Assembly: GCA_011090425.1 (NCBI GenBank)
Contig: PHGD01000007.1
Coordinates: forward strand, 1-64,000
Direction of reading: 5' to 3'
DNA length: 64,000 nt
From: Nitrospira sp. LK70
GTDB lineage: Bacteria > Nitrospirota > Nitrospiria > Nitrospirales > Nitrospiraceae
The translations under genes were made by a program, and so were the position numbers. Below the pieces are notes generated by a model. It searched no databases and was not told where the DNA came from. It worked only from the letters and a program-made list of their open reading frames with translations. This document shows positions 33,653 through 43,406 of this stretch, piece by piece (within the stretch, counting starts at the first letter, position 1; each line of letters starts with the position of its first letter).

Positions 33653-36544
33653 TTACGCGGCTGCCTGAGTGATAGGCTGATAGCCCTGCCGGTAGGATTC
33701 GAGGACACGGACGAGTCGTGCGACTTCGAGTTCAAGCTGTGCGTAGACGGGCGGGGCATCGTGGAGCGCGTTGAGGCGGCCGACTGCTTCGAGACGACCG
33801 GCGGTGAGCGCCACCTCAGAGGCGCAAAGATTTCCGGCTGTGCCTTTGAAGCTGTGTGCCATGCGTTCGACGGTGATGGAGTCGGCATCCGCCAGCGCCG
33901 TTCTGATGTCAGCCAGCATAGTTTGGTGACGATCGAGAAACAGGCGGACGAGTTGAGCGAACAACTCACTGTCGCCCCCGATGTTCTGGTACATTCTTGC
34001 AGGATCAAAAATTCCTCTGGTTGGGTCAGAGATGGTGGGGATTGGCTGTTGTTTCCCGGGAACTACCACATTGGGTGGTGCGAGTGCCCAACGTGCCAGT
34101 GTGCTCCGTAGTTCCTCCAGTTTAATTGGCTTGGCGAGATAATCGTCCATCCCGATTGCCAAACAACGCTCGCGATCGCCCTGCATCGCATTGGCGGTGA
34201 CCGCAATGATCGGCAGGTGTCGAGTCGAGTGTGGAACCTTGTCTGAACGATTCGCGCTTCCATCGATCGAGTCACGCGAGGCCACCGACGCTTCACGTTC
34301 CCGAATGCACCGGGTTGCTTCAAATCCATCCATGACGGGCATCTGACAATCCATTAGGATGGCGGCATAGTCTCCCTTGGTGAGCGCAGCCAGCGCCTCT
34401 TTGCCGTTTTCGACGACGTCCGGTTTGTAGCCCAGTTTTTCGACCATCCGCACGGCGAGCTTCTGGTTGATCATGTTGTCTTCCACGACCAAAATGCGCC
34501 GATGTTGCACATGCTCCGCGACCATATGCCTGGTGACGAGTTGAGGTACGACGGGGCATGTCTGAGCGTCCTTCGACGCTTGGCCATCGGGCAAGCCGAG
34601 TACGGTTCGTAGGCAATCGCGTAATTCATCGTGGCGGACTGGTTTCGGCAGGTAGCCCATCGCGCCGGCTTGACGGGCTTGTTCCGCATGACCACGTTGT
34701 AGCATCGAGGTCATCACGACGAGGCGAATCCCTGACCCAGCCGGGTGGCTTTGCAGCTCTCGTGCAAGCTGCAACCCGTCCTTTCCCGGCATGATGACAT
34801 CCAAGATCGCAAGATCGTACGACAGTCCACGCTGCGTTGCCTCGGCGATGCGGTGTAAAGCTGATTCGGCATCCTCCGCGAGCTCGTCGATCATCCCCCA
34901 ACCTGAAACCAGATGGTGGAGGATCAAACGATTCGATTCGTTGTCGTCGACGATCAAGACACGCTTTCCGGTGAGATCCCCGGTCGGAAGAATCGCGCGC
35001 AGAGAATCCGCCTGTTTCTGGAAACGCACGGTGCACCAAAAGGTGCTGCCCTGTCCCTCGGTGCTGCGCACTCCGATCTGTCCACCCATTAATTCCACCA
35101 GTTGCTTGGAAATGGAAAGACCAAGACCGGTCCCCCCGTACTTTCTCGTCGTGGAGCTGTCGGCCTGCACAAACGGACGGAACAGTTTGGCTTGGGTATC
35201 CGGATTGATTCCGATACCGCTGTCCGTGACTTCGAAACGGATGACGGCGGTGTCGGGGAGGTCTTCTTCAAGATAGGCCTGCAGGGTCACCTCGCCCTTC
35301 TCGGTGAACTTCACCGCGTTGGCGACCAGATTGGTGAGGATCTGACGGAGGCGGCCTGGGTCGCCTTTGAGTCCCATCGGAACCGCTGCATGTACCAGTC
35401 CGGTCAGTTCCAGTCCTTTCGTCTCCGCCCGCTTGGCGAATTGTGCCAACACCTGCTCCACCGTGGTTCTTAGATTGAAGTTGAGGCACTCTAGCTCCAG
35501 CTTACCGGCTTCGATCTTGCTGCATTCGAGCACGTCGTTTATCAGCTGCAGGAGCGCTTCACCGCACTGCCGAATGGTCTCCGCGTAGGACTGTTGTTCC
35601 GGCGTCAAGGGCGTCTCCATCAACAGGCTCGTCATACCGATGACCCCATTCATGGGAGTGCGGAGCTCATGACTGACGGTCGCCAGAAATGCCGTCTTGA
35701 CGCGTGCCGATTCCTTGGCCTCGTCCAGAGCTTGGTCCAAACGGTGGTTACTCTGGCGAAGTTGGTCGGCGGATTGTTGGAGCGCTTGCTGTGTCCTGTG
35801 GACGCTCGTCATATCAGTGGCATAGCCTCGCACGAGCCCATGCGTGAGAACCGGGCAGAAGGTCCATGAAAAGCTGGCTTCTTGAAGCACAACTGTCTCA
35901 TCATGAAATACATGGCCTGTTGCTAGACAACCCCGCACGATGTTCGGAAGGGTAGGTGGGGCGACGTTGGGAAATCCTTCGAGGCTGTACCCGAATCGAG
36001 TGAGCAGAGAGAGCATCGCGGGATTGGCATACAGCAGACTCATCTGCTCGTCCAGTTCGATCATCGGTAAGGGACTTTCCTCCGCGATTGCGACCAGCCG
36101 ATCGCGATCTTGTTTCAATTCCAGTTCATGGGACAAGTCCCGAATACTGACAATCAGCACGGTCTTTCCATTGAACATACTGGGCGCGCAAGTCCATTCC
36201 ACTGGAACAGGGCGGGTGGCCTTCCGTAAGAGTAGATGTTGTGTCACAGAAGTCGGGCGGCGGTTATTCAGCACTTCGTTCAGCTGCGCGGTCATGGTGG
36301 TTGTGTCCGACTGGGTGAGCGTCGACCACAGGGATGGAAAGGATCGGATCGTGGAGGAAGAAAACCGTGGTCCAAGCAACCGATGGCCCTCACGGTTAAC
36401 GGCCAATACGGTGAAATCACTGGCGAGGATGACGGTGGCCAGCGGAAGCCCTTCGAGAAGATCCAGGCCGGTGAAGGTCGTCTGAAGCGAGGCTGCAGGC
36501 CGGTGTCGGTTGCGGTTGCGTTTCCGTCCAGCTGGCTTCATCAT
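33653..36544 (-). CDS. Hybrid sensor histidine kinase: PAS-PAS-HisKA-HATPase-REC-REC-Hpt
   Basis: 963 residues and no clear membrane helix, so probably cytoplasmic. Two PAS-like regions (about 25-145 and 150-255) and a coiled coil lead to HisKA (ATVSHELRTPMNGVIGMTSL, near residue 290), then HATPase_c (NLVANAVKFTEKGEV, DSGIGI, GGTGLGLSISKQLVELMGG). Two receivers follow, with LIVDDNES / AILDVIMPGKDGL and LVVEDNMINQKLA / ILMDCQMPVMDG. A C-terminal Hpt domain has its histidine in MAHSFKGTAGNL. This is a full BarA-type phosphorelay in one protein. Its ATG overlaps the stop of the HD-GYP gene (ATGA), so the two are coupled. Confidence 0.93.
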   Translation of the reverse strand: MMKPAGRKRNRNRHRPAASLQTTFTGLDLLEGLPLATVILASDFTVLAVNREGHRLLGPRFSSSTIRSFPSLWSTLTQSDTTTMTAQLNEVLNNRRPTSVTQHLLLRKATRPVPVEWTCAPSMFNGKTVLIVSIRDLSHELELKQDRDRLVAIAEESPLPMIELDEQMSLLYANPAMLSLLTRFGYSLEGFPNVAPPTLPNIVRGCLATGHVFHDETVVLQEASFSWTFCPVLTHGLVRGYATDMTSVHRTQQALQQSADQLRQSNHRLDQALDEAKESARVKTAFLATVSHELRTPMNGVIGMTSLLMETPLTPEQQSYAETIRQCGEALLQLINDVLECSKIEAGKLELECLNFNLRTTVEQVLAQFAKRAETKGLELTGLVHAAVPMGLKGDPGRLRQILTNLVANAVKFTEKGEVTLQAYLEEDLPDTAVIRFEVTDSGIGINPDTQAKLFRPFVQADSSTTRKYGGTGLGLSISKQLVELMGGQIGVRSTEGQGSTFWCTVRFQKQADSLRAILPTGDLTGKRVLIVDDNESNRLILHHLVSGWGMIDELAEDAESALHRIAEATQRGLSYDLAILDVIMPGKDGLQLARELQSHPAGSGIRLVVMTSMLQRGHAEQARQAGAMGYLPKPVRHDELRDCLRTVLGLPDGQASKDAQTCPVVPQLVTRHMVAEHVQHRRILVVEDNMINQKLAVRMVEKLGYKPDVVENGKEALAALTKGDYAAILMDCQMPVMDGFEATRCIREREASVASRDSIDGSANRSDKVPHSTRHLPIIAVTANAMQGDRERCLAIGMDDYLAKPIKLEELRSTLARWALAPPNVVVPGKQQPIPTISDPTRGIFDPARMYQNIGGDSELFAQLVRLFLDRHQTMLADIRTALADADSITVERMAHSFKGTAGNLCASEVALTAGRLEAVGRLNALHDAPPVYAQLELEVARLVRVLESYRQGYQPITQAAA

Positions 36545-37803
36545 GCGGCCCGTGAGAGGGTTTGATCCAGGTGTATCCCAATGTTGACACGTTCTTGGGC
36601 CGGGTCCAAGACACGCAGCACGGTTCGGACCTTGCGGTCGGGAGATGGTGTAGCCAGGTCCACCTCGATAGGCGTGGCATAAGAACCTCCATGTGAGTCG
36701 GTCGTGATTTTTATCAGAGGTTTGAGTCGTTGTTGAGAGTTAACTCCGATGACGACCGCCTGTTCGCCGGTATTGAGCTGGATGAGGCTCCCGACCGGAT
36801 AGACGCCGATGCTTCGAATCATGAGCTCCACAAGAGATTTTGCGAACTGTCCTCGTTCTGCGATCAAGAAGAGCTGCCGAACGGCGTCGTGTGGGATCAT
36901 AGCCGGGCGTGTGCCGCGCCGACTGACCATGCCGTCATAGACATCGACGATGCCGACGATCTGGGCGAGGCGTGAAATCTGGTCGTTGCCTAGACCGGCT
37001 GGAAACCCGCTTCCATCAGCCCGCTCATGATGCTCCCTGACGATACGTAGGACATCTTCATGCATGCCGGGCTGTTCGGAGAGAAGTGCGACGCCCAGCT
37101 TGCAATGCTGTTCGAGAAGGGTCTTATCTTGTCCGCTGCACTCATCCCGTTTACGAACGAGATTGCGCGGGAGCCGGACATATCCGACGTCATGGAGCAG
37201 TGCGCCCATGCCGACCTGTTCTTGAGTCGGTTGATCCAACCCGCTCTCAATGGCCACTACAAGGGACAAGATGCAGGTGTCCAATGCATGAGCCGTCAGG
37301 GAGCGGTCGAAGTGCTTAATCTTCTGGATGGCGACCTGTGTGACCATGACGGCGCGATCGCTGAGAACTTGCCCCAACACGTTCGACACGATGGCTTTGG
37401 TCGCTTCGGGAGAAGGAGGAATTCCCCGTTCAAGCTCCTCGAAGATGTGCTCAACCGCTTCTTGAGCTTGTGCGTAGATTACGGTAACGGAATGATCTTT
37501 GGATTTCACCTCAGCTGTACCTTCGGTTTGTGTTTGGTCCGGAGGAGTTGGAGCATCAGGGCTGGTAGAGTGGTGGCTTGCAGCATGCTGTGTATTCGTC
37601 GAGGATTCCGACGGGAGATCGGACCCTTTGCTGGTATCAATGGTCACCATCTTGATCCCATGCTGTTTCATGAGTTGGATGGTCTGCAGATCCTTGATCA
37701 GCCGTTTATGGGAAAGGAATGGGGTTTGGTACCACGGGACATCCATCTCGATGATGAACATGCCTGGTATGAGCTGCTCGATAGGGATACGTTTTGTCGC
37801 CAT
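36541..37803 (-). CDS. HD-GYP c-di-GMP phosphodiesterase-like protein with DUF3391 N-terminus
   Basis: 420 residues. The N-terminal DUF3391-type part (IPIEQLIPGMFIIEMDVPWY) is followed by an HD-GYP domain: ALLHDVGYVRLPRNLV for the HD site, then IVREHHERADGSGFPAGL for the second signature, then IVDVYDGMVSRRGTRPA. The canonical HDxGK reads HDVGY and GYP reads GFP, so catalysis may be weaker or changed; the metal-binding histidines and aspartates appear kept. Expected reaction: hydrolysis of c-di-GMP. It is first in a two-gene operon with a hybrid kinase, preceded by an excellent sigma-28 box and divergent from a PilZ effector gene. Confidence 0.9.
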   Translation of the reverse strand: MATKRIPIEQLIPGMFIIEMDVPWYQTPFLSHKRLIKDLQTIQLMKQHGIKMVTIDTSKGSDLPSESSTNTQHAASHHSTSPDAPTPPDQTQTEGTAEVKSKDHSVTVIYAQAQEAVEHIFEELERGIPPSPEATKAIVSNVLGQVLSDRAVMVTQVAIQKIKHFDRSLTAHALDTCILSLVVAIESGLDQPTQEQVGMGALLHDVGYVRLPRNLVRKRDECSGQDKTLLEQHCKLGVALLSEQPGMHEDVLRIVREHHERADGSGFPAGLGNDQISRLAQIVGIVDVYDGMVSRRGTRPAMIPHDAVRQLFLIAERGQFAKSLVELMIRSIGVYPVGSLIQLNTGEQAVVIGVNSQQRLKPLIKITTDSHGGSYATPIEVDLATPSPDRKVRTVLRVLDPAQERVNIGIHLDQTLSRAA

Positions 37804-37872
37804 ACGTCTTTGGACTCCAGGTCAGAAGGGTTTCCAGTCGGACGTGCCGACAGAAGGGAGGCTCTATGCCCG

Positions 37873-37900
37873 TTATCGGCGAAGCATGCGCCGAACTTGA
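37873..37900 (-). promoter_or_regulatory. Sigma-28 (FliA) promoter of the HD-GYP/kinase operon
   Basis: On the - strand: TCAAGTTC (37900-37893), 12 bp, GCCGATAA (37880-37873), identical to the FliA consensus at -10. It ends 70 bp before the HD-GYP ATG at 37803. Confidence 0.72.
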
Positions 37901-37970
37901 TCATTCTCCGTGAATCGTGATGCGCTTGAATCAGTTCTGAGCCGATACTCTCCATCGTGTCTGTTCCCCA

Positions 37971-37998
37971 TCAAGATCTGTCTGTGACATTCCGATAG
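37971..37998 (+). promoter_or_regulatory. Possible sigma-28 promoter before the YcgR-like PilZ gene
   Basis: TCAAGATC (37971-37978), 12 bp, TCCGATAG (37991-37998), 48 bp before the PilZ ATG. The -10 differs from the consensus at two positions, but layout and spacing match the flgM box. Divergent from the promoter at 37873-37900. Confidence 0.5.
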
Positions 37999-38046
37999 GG
38001 CTCATCAGGGTTGGTCCATATCAGCCGACTATCCTGGAGGAAGGGC

Positions 38047-38772
38047 ATGAACGAGATTGTCGTGACTGTTCCGCCCGCGGCATCATTCTTATCGGTCGGA
38101 CTTCCTCTCAAAATATCCCTTACGCTTGATCAGCAGAAGGTCACGCACGGCTCGACGCTGCTCGGCTGGAAGGATCACGCATGGCTTGTCTGCGAATGGC
38201 CGATTCAACTCGGCCATGATCAGCCGGTCGCAGCAGGTACTCCGTGCATTGTTAGTTATCTTCTTGACGGTAAGCTGGTCGGTTATCGCAGCGAAATACG
38301 CGATCTGATTACCTCGCCGATCCCCCTGCTGTTCGTTGCGTTTCCAAAGGCGGTGGAAGAAATGCATCTGCGAAAACATCTCCGTGTATCGACCAATGAG
38401 CCGGTCTTGCTGATACGAGCGGATTCCTGCAACGCGTCCGAGTCCGCATTGCCCACCAGCAACTATTTCGGCGGCTTGCTGAAAGACCTCAGCCAGGAGG
38501 GATGCAGTGTGGCGCTGGTGCGAAGACCAGCCTGGCTGTGCCCAGGAGCAACGGTCCGACTCGAATTCGAACTCCCTGGTCTCGGACATATTACGAACCT
38601 CACGAGTGTCGTGAAGAATGCCGACATGCGGGAGGGCTGTGAGATGATCGGCATCGAGTTTCGATTCAATGAACTCGAGTACATCGAATATCGCGGGTGG
38701 GGCGGATCCGTCAGGCAGGCAGTCGAACATTGTGTCTTCCAGAAGGCCGGCGCCTCTTTTGTTGTCCCGTAA
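38047..38772 (+). CDS. YcgR-like PilZ c-di-GMP effector (flagellar brake type)
   Basis: 241 residues from the ATG at 38047 after GGAGGAAGGG. An N-terminal YcgR-type beta domain (about 1-110) precedes a PilZ domain that has both c-di-GMP-binding elements: RKHLRV (RxxxR-type) at the interdomain link and DLSQEGCSVAL (DxSxxG). YcgR proteins bind c-di-GMP and slow the motor at the MotA/FliG interface. The nearby HD-GYP gene and a candidate FliA promoter support a motility role, which is an inference from context. Confidence 0.85.
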   Translation: MNEIVVTVPPAASFLSVGLPLKISLTLDQQKVTHGSTLLGWKDHAWLVCEWPIQLGHDQPVAAGTPCIVSYLLDGKLVGYRSEIRDLITSPIPLLFVAFPKAVEEMHLRKHLRVSTNEPVLLIRADSCNASESALPTSNYFGGLLKDLSQEGCSVALVRRPAWLCPGATVRLEFELPGLGHITNLTSVVKNADMREGCEMIGIEFRFNELEYIEYRGWGGSVRQAVEHCVFQKAGASFVVP

Positions 38773-38845
38773 CCCTGCACTCCATAGCCTCGCCGGATGA
38801 GCGTTCTTTCCTCTACACCGGGCAAATATTACCTCGTATGAAAGG

Positions 38846-38888
38846 TGCGGTGAATGTCCCACCCTCGAATAGGGCGATTTTCACCGCA
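38846..38888 (+). terminator. Hairpin downstream of the PilZ gene
   Basis: 9-bp outer stem TGCGGTGAA (38846-38854) with TTCACCGCA (38880-38888), and a possible inner CCC/GGG pairing. No T-run follows. It may be a Rho-assisted terminator or an operator in the 268-base gap. Confidence 0.4.
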
Positions 38889-38904
38889 TCACAGCAATAA
38901 CAGC

Positions 38905-38920
38905 TGGCACAGGACTTGGA
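38905..38920 (+). promoter_or_regulatory. Possible sigma-54 promoter of the glycosylation cluster
   Basis: TGGCACAGGACTTGGA has a perfect -24 (TGGCAC) and correct spacing, but -12 TTGG in place of TTGC. It lies 121 bp before the first glycosyltransferase gene. Candidate only. Confidence 0.35.
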
Positions 38921-39040
38921 ATGCACTCTGAGCGCATCAACTCGACAGCTGGTGCAGCAGCCGGTGCTGAGTCAATCAGCTGCGGAGCGGGCTGCGCGAT
39001 GTCATGAGGCGACAACACTGCGCCGGTCTGTGAGGAATCG

Positions 39041-42000
39041 ATGGACAGCGATAATTTCTATATCAATCTGTTCGTGAAGGCACCGCACTGGTCCACGCCT
39101 GAGCCCAACTCGGATGAAGCCGCGCGCTGGAGCAAGATCGCAGCTTTCTTGGAGTATATCTTGCGCCGTGTTCGGCAGCAGGAGCCGAACAAGCAGCTCA
39201 GGATGTTGGACATCGGATGTGGCCGCGGATGGCTCACCAATCTCGCTGCAGGCTATGGTTTCTGTGAGGGCATTGAGCCGGTCGCAGGCGTCGTCGAGTA
39301 TGCGAGCAAGTTGTTTCCCCATCTTCGGTTCGATGGAGGGACGGCGGAGAGCGTCTTGAGGCGGACAGACTTTGAGCCGTACGACGTCGTACTCACATCG
39401 GAGGTCATTGAGCATGTTCCCCATGGGCAAAAAGAAGAGTTTCTCGCGCAACTGGCCAAACTGCTTAAGCCGGACGGCTATCTGGTCCTTACGACGCCGA
39501 GGGGTGAAGTGTGGGAACAGTGGAAGACCATCGCGCCGCCCAATCAACCGGTAGAAGACTGGGTGACCGAAGAGCAACTGCGGAGCCTATTCACTGCGCA
39601 GGGCTTCGTCGAAATGGGACTGGACCGTATTCATGTCGAGGTTCCTGACTTGCGTTATGTGCCGGCGCCCACGCCGGCCGATCTCCGCTCCATGAACTTA
39701 CTCCCAATCTATCAAGTGTGGTGCTGTCGCCGACCCACCGGCCAACGTCCCATTCCCTTTACCCTGCCACCGAAGGTGTCCGTCATTGTCCCGACATACA
39801 ATCGCCCCGATCGTCTGCAGATGGCGCTCGCGAGCCTGGCTGCGCAGACGTATCAGGACTTCGAGGTCATCGTCGTCAATGATGCTGGCTGTGACGTGGC
39901 GTCCGTCGTGGCGGCCTGTGTCGATCGGCACCGCATCACGACCATTACCCACGATAGAAACCGCGGCTTGGCTGCAGCCCGCAACAGCGGACTCCGTGCG
40001 GCGAAGGGTGACTACATCGCCTATCTTGATGACGATGATCGTTATTTTCCTCATCATCTTGAGACTCTTGTCGACTATCTGGATTGTCGTGAATGCCGTG
40101 TCGCGTACACTGACGCCTGGCGAGTGCAGGAAGAACAGAACGACGGCGAGTATGTCGAGACCGGGCGCGATGTTCCGTACTCCTTTGAATTCAGACCGGC
40201 GGATTTGCTGGTGTCCAACTACTTTCCGGTTCTCTGCGTGATGCACGACCGTGCCTGTCTCGATGAGGTGGGCTTATTTGATGAATCTCTCTTCGCTCAC
40301 GAAGATTGGGATCTCTGGATCCGCATGGCGACTCGATTCCCGTTTAAACACCTGCCGGTCAGGACTGCCGAGTTCACCTGGCGGAATGACGGTACATCCA
40401 TGACGAGCGGGACCAAGGCGACCTATCGTCGCACCACTGAAATCATTTATCGAAAATATGCACCTTACGCAGAACGGATTGCCGGCGTCCGGGAAGCCCA
40501 GCAGCGACATCTTGAAAATCTCCAAGCGTCGATGCCGGTGAAGTCTTACGTCTGTTCCATCATCATCCCGGTATGGAACAAGGTGGAACTGACCAGGCAA
40601 TGCCTGACCGCGCTCGCCTCCAATACGACCGATATCTTGTTCGAAGTGATCGTCGTCGACAATGGATCCACGGATGGGACTGGGGAATTCTTAGGGGAGC
40701 TCAAGGGCGATGTGCAAATCCTCCGGAACGATCAGAACCTCGGGTTTGCCAAGGCGTGTAATCAAGGAGCTCGGGCGGCCCGCGGTAAGTACCTGGTGTT
40801 CTTGAACAACGACACGATCCCTCAACCGCACTGGCTCAAGCCGTTGGTCAGCGAAGTGGATGAGCATCAGGAAGTTGGGGTTGTGGGCAGCAAACTGCTC
40901 TTCGCGGATGGATCTGTCCAGCATGCGGGGGTGGTGTTCATGCGGTCACATCGGAGTGCCTATCATATCTATCGGACCGTTGCTAGTAACGCTTCTGCGG
41001 TGAATCAGCGGCGCGAGTTCCAGGCGGTTACTGCGGCTTGTCTGCTCGTTCGTCATGAGATCTTTGATGGGGTACAGGGGTTCGACGAAGGTTTCATTAA
41101 TGGTTTCGAAGATGTGGATCTCTGTCTGAAGATTCGGGAAAAGGGGCACCATGTGATCTACCAACCCCGCAGCCTGTTGTATCACTTGGAAAGCCAAACT
41201 CCTGGTCGAAAAGAGCACGAGGTGCATAACAGCCGTCGGCTCCAAGAACGGTGGGGCGATCATTGGTGGCTGGGGGATGAGGATCTCCACTATCACAGGG
41301 ACGGGTTTAAACTGGTCGGCGGTTCTCAAGACGCAGAGTTTGCCACACAATTAAAACCGATGGGAGATATATGCGATCGTGCTGCTTGGGCTCATGTCGC
41401 AGCCGCGCAAGCAGCTGCGCTGAAACAGGATTGGTCGGCTGTCAAACGTGAGCTCCGATTGGTGGACCACTGGCCGGGTGACCGATTCGTGCTGTCCTGG
41501 GGCGCCATGGTGGCTGAGCGGATGAAAGAGCCCGTCCTACGGGTCCGGTTCCTCTCGCGCTATTTGGAATTGGTTGATGCGCCTAGCGAGCGACTCGCGC
41601 TGATCCGTACGTTGCTCGAACAGAAGAACTTGGTGGATGCAGAGGAACACCTCCGGATGCTGCTTGTGTCTTCCCCGGATCATGCGGAAGGACTGTTGAT
41701 AAAAGGCATTCTGTGCATGCAGCGGGAACAATATGAGCAAGCCGAGCGCTCGTTCGCTTCGGCGATGCGGGAGGGAGCGGAGCGCAGGAAATGTCTGATG
41801 GGGGTGGGAATGGCGGCAATGGGAAGGGCTTACACACAAGGAGCCTGGGAGCGGTTTCTTGAGGTGCTGGACGAAAACCCCGACGATGCCGAGGCGATCC
41901 ACTGGCTGCTCCGTGCAGGCACGGCACAAAACCGTTGGCCAGAGTTGGGTGAACAATTGCATCGATATGTGACGAGAAATCCTGGTGACGTAGCCGTGCG

Positions 42001-42163
42001 ATTTGCCTTCGCCGGGGTCCTATTGCGTGACGAACGGGTCGAAGCGGCCCGACGTGAATATGATGCGCTTCAGACGCTTGCACCAGGTTACGACGGGTTG
42101 GACCAGCTGGGCCGGGCGATTGCAGGAAAACAAGCCGTGATCCTGACGGAAGCAGCTCATTGA
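39041..42163 (+). CDS. Multidomain methyltransferase / double GT2 glycosyltransferase / TPR protein
   Basis: 1,040 residues. Domains in order: a SAM methyltransferase (motif I LDIGCGRGWLT at residues 56-66, VVLTSEVIEHVPHGQKEEFL); a first GT2 domain from ~246 (VSVIVPTYNRPDRLQMALAS, VNDAG, acidic YLDDDD near 330); a second GT2 domain from ~505 (CSIIIPVWNKVELTRQCLTA, VVDNGSTDGTGEFLG, FLNNDTIPQPHWL); and from ~780 a helical TPR-like tail. It probably elongates and methylates a glycan in the cytoplasm. Position between motility regulators and fliC suggests flagellin as acceptor. Head gene of a tight cluster. Three activities in one chain is unusual. Confidence 0.85.
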   Translation: MDSDNFYINLFVKAPHWSTPEPNSDEAARWSKIAAFLEYILRRVRQQEPNKQLRMLDIGCGRGWLTNLAAGYGFCEGIEPVAGVVEYASKLFPHLRFDGGTAESVLRRTDFEPYDVVLTSEVIEHVPHGQKEEFLAQLAKLLKPDGYLVLTTPRGEVWEQWKTIAPPNQPVEDWVTEEQLRSLFTAQGFVEMGLDRIHVEVPDLRYVPAPTPADLRSMNLLPIYQVWCCRRPTGQRPIPFTLPPKVSVIVPTYNRPDRLQMALASLAAQTYQDFEVIVVNDAGCDVASVVAACVDRHRITTITHDRNRGLAAARNSGLRAAKGDYIAYLDDDDRYFPHHLETLVDYLDCRECRVAYTDAWRVQEEQNDGEYVETGRDVPYSFEFRPADLLVSNYFPVLCVMHDRACLDEVGLFDESLFAHEDWDLWIRMATRFPFKHLPVRTAEFTWRNDGTSMTSGTKATYRRTTEIIYRKYAPYAERIAGVREAQQRHLENLQASMPVKSYVCSIIIPVWNKVELTRQCLTALASNTTDILFEVIVVDNGSTDGTGEFLGELKGDVQILRNDQNLGFAKACNQGARAARGKYLVFLNNDTIPQPHWLKPLVSEVDEHQEVGVVGSKLLFADGSVQHAGVVFMRSHRSAYHIYRTVASNASAVNQRREFQAVTAACLLVRHEIFDGVQGFDEGFINGFEDVDLCLKIREKGHHVIYQPRSLLYHLESQTPGRKEHEVHNSRRLQERWGDHWWLGDEDLHYHRDGFKLVGGSQDAEFATQLKPMGDICDRAAWAHVAAAQAAALKQDWSAVKRELRLVDHWPGDRFVLSWGAMVAERMKEPVLRVRFLSRYLELVDAPSERLALIRTLLEQKNLVDAEEHLRMLLVSSPDHAEGLLIKGILCMQREQYEQAERSFASAMREGAERRKCLMGVGMAAMGRAYTQGAWERFLEVLDENPDDAEAIHWLLRAGTAQNRWPELGEQLHRYVTRNPGDVAVRFAFAGVLLRDERVEAARREYDALQTLAPGYDGLDQLGRAIAGKQAVILTEAAH

Positions 42164-42245
42164 TTCGCCATCTCGTTCCGGCTGAGGGGTGTCAAAGCTA
42201 GGACCTGAAAAAACCCCCTCAATCGGTCTAGATCACGCAAGTGAC

Positions 42246-43406
42246 ATGGGAAGGATGCCACGCACGCTAATCATACAATTAGCGAGACTGGGAGATCTCC
42301 TGCAATCGCTGCCGGCGATCGCGCAGCTCCACGCGCGTCAACCCGAGACGCAATTCGATCTGCTCTGTCCGTCTCATCTTACCGATGTGGGACGTCTGCT
42401 GCCGGGCATCGAGAAAGTCCGCCCGTGGGATGGAGCGGCCTGGCAGCGACGTGCGATGGACGCCCAGCAGAATTTGCGAGCAGAGCATCTTGTGGAGGTC
42501 GATACAACATTGATGGCATTGGCGCCGGACCGGTACGACTATGCCTATGTTCTCAATCAACATCCTCGGGCCCTTTTGGCGGCTTCTTTGCTCGCTCGAG
42601 AAGTGAAAGGACCATTTCTCTACGGGCCGCTTAGCGAGGTGCTGACACCGTGGGCAAGCTACATTCGCGATGTGGCGCAGCGGCGTCTGGGACGGCGCGT
42701 GCATCTGGCTGATGCTTTCTGCGGGCTCTGTGGAGTCTCTCCGCCAGGGTCTGTCGTCATGCTCGATCCTCCGACCGTCCGATTGCCTGAGGATTTGGAA
42801 CCTATTGGTAAACACGCTGCTCCGTGGATTGCGCTCATCGTGGGAGCGGGGGAGACCGAGCGGTTTGTGCCCACGGGGGTGTGGCGTCGATTGATGACCT
42901 TATTGCTTTCATGCATGCCGCAAAGCCGTATCGTACTTGTCGGAACCGAACGCGAACGAGCCGCAGAGATTCAAGCGCCGTTGCCTTCGTCGGCTCTGGG
43001 TCGGATTTGGGACACGACAGGTCGCACCTCGCTGTCGCAGCTTGCCGCCGTTCTTGCTCGCTGCCATCGAGTCGTCGGTTCGGACACTGGTCCCCTGCAT
43101 CTCGCTGCGGCGCTCGGCAGGCCGGTTATCGGTTGGTATTTTGCGCGGGCACGGGTCCATGAAACGGGACCCTACGGTTTCCATCATGTCGTGTGGCAGG
43201 CCGAAGACATGATGGGTGAGATCTGGCCGGTCGACGAAACTATCGCCGCGATGTGTGAGCAAGGGCACCATGCACCGGTCGGCTGGAGTGTATGGACGAG
43301 CCACTGCGATGCATGGGGCGCCTATTATGCGCTGGCCGGCCAATCAGCCGTTCCGCCGCCCGAACGTGAAGCGCTCTGGCATGAACTGGAGACGGCCCTC
43401 TCATGA
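42246..43406 (+). CDS. GT9 (heptosyltransferase-like) glycosyltransferase
   Basis: 386 residues from the ATG at 42246; an upstream GTG at 42189 and an ATG at 42255 are alternatives, since none has a strong ribosome site. The ADP-heptose:LPS heptosyltransferase signature opens the protein (RTLIIQLARLGDLLQSLPAI), and the C-terminal domain has the nucleotide-sugar site with SDTGPLHLAAALGRPVIGWY. In this cluster it more likely adds a sugar to flagellin than to LPS, by context only. It ends in an ATGA overlap with the next gene. Confidence 0.82.
   Translation: MGRMPRTLIIQLARLGDLLQSLPAIAQLHARQPETQFDLLCPSHLTDVGRLLPGIEKVRPWDGAAWQRRAMDAQQNLRAEHLVEVDTTLMALAPDRYDYAYVLNQHPRALLAASLLAREVKGPFLYGPLSEVLTPWASYIRDVAQRRLGRRVHLADAFCGLCGVSPPGSVVMLDPPTVRLPEDLEPIGKHAAPWIALIVGAGETERFVPTGVWRRLMTLLLSCMPQSRIVLVGTERERAAEIQAPLPSSALGRIWDTTGRTSLSQLAAVLARCHRVVGSDTGPLHLAAALGRPVIGWYFARARVHETGPYGFHHVVWQAEDMMGEIWPVDETIAAMCEQGHHAPVGWSVWTSHCDAWGAYYALAGQSAVPPPEREALWHELETALS

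Noticed and set aside
37941-37948. GCCGATAC as an extra FliA -10 before the PilZ gene
   Set aside because: No TCAAG-type -35 lies 11-12 bp upstream; the box at 37971-37998 fits better.
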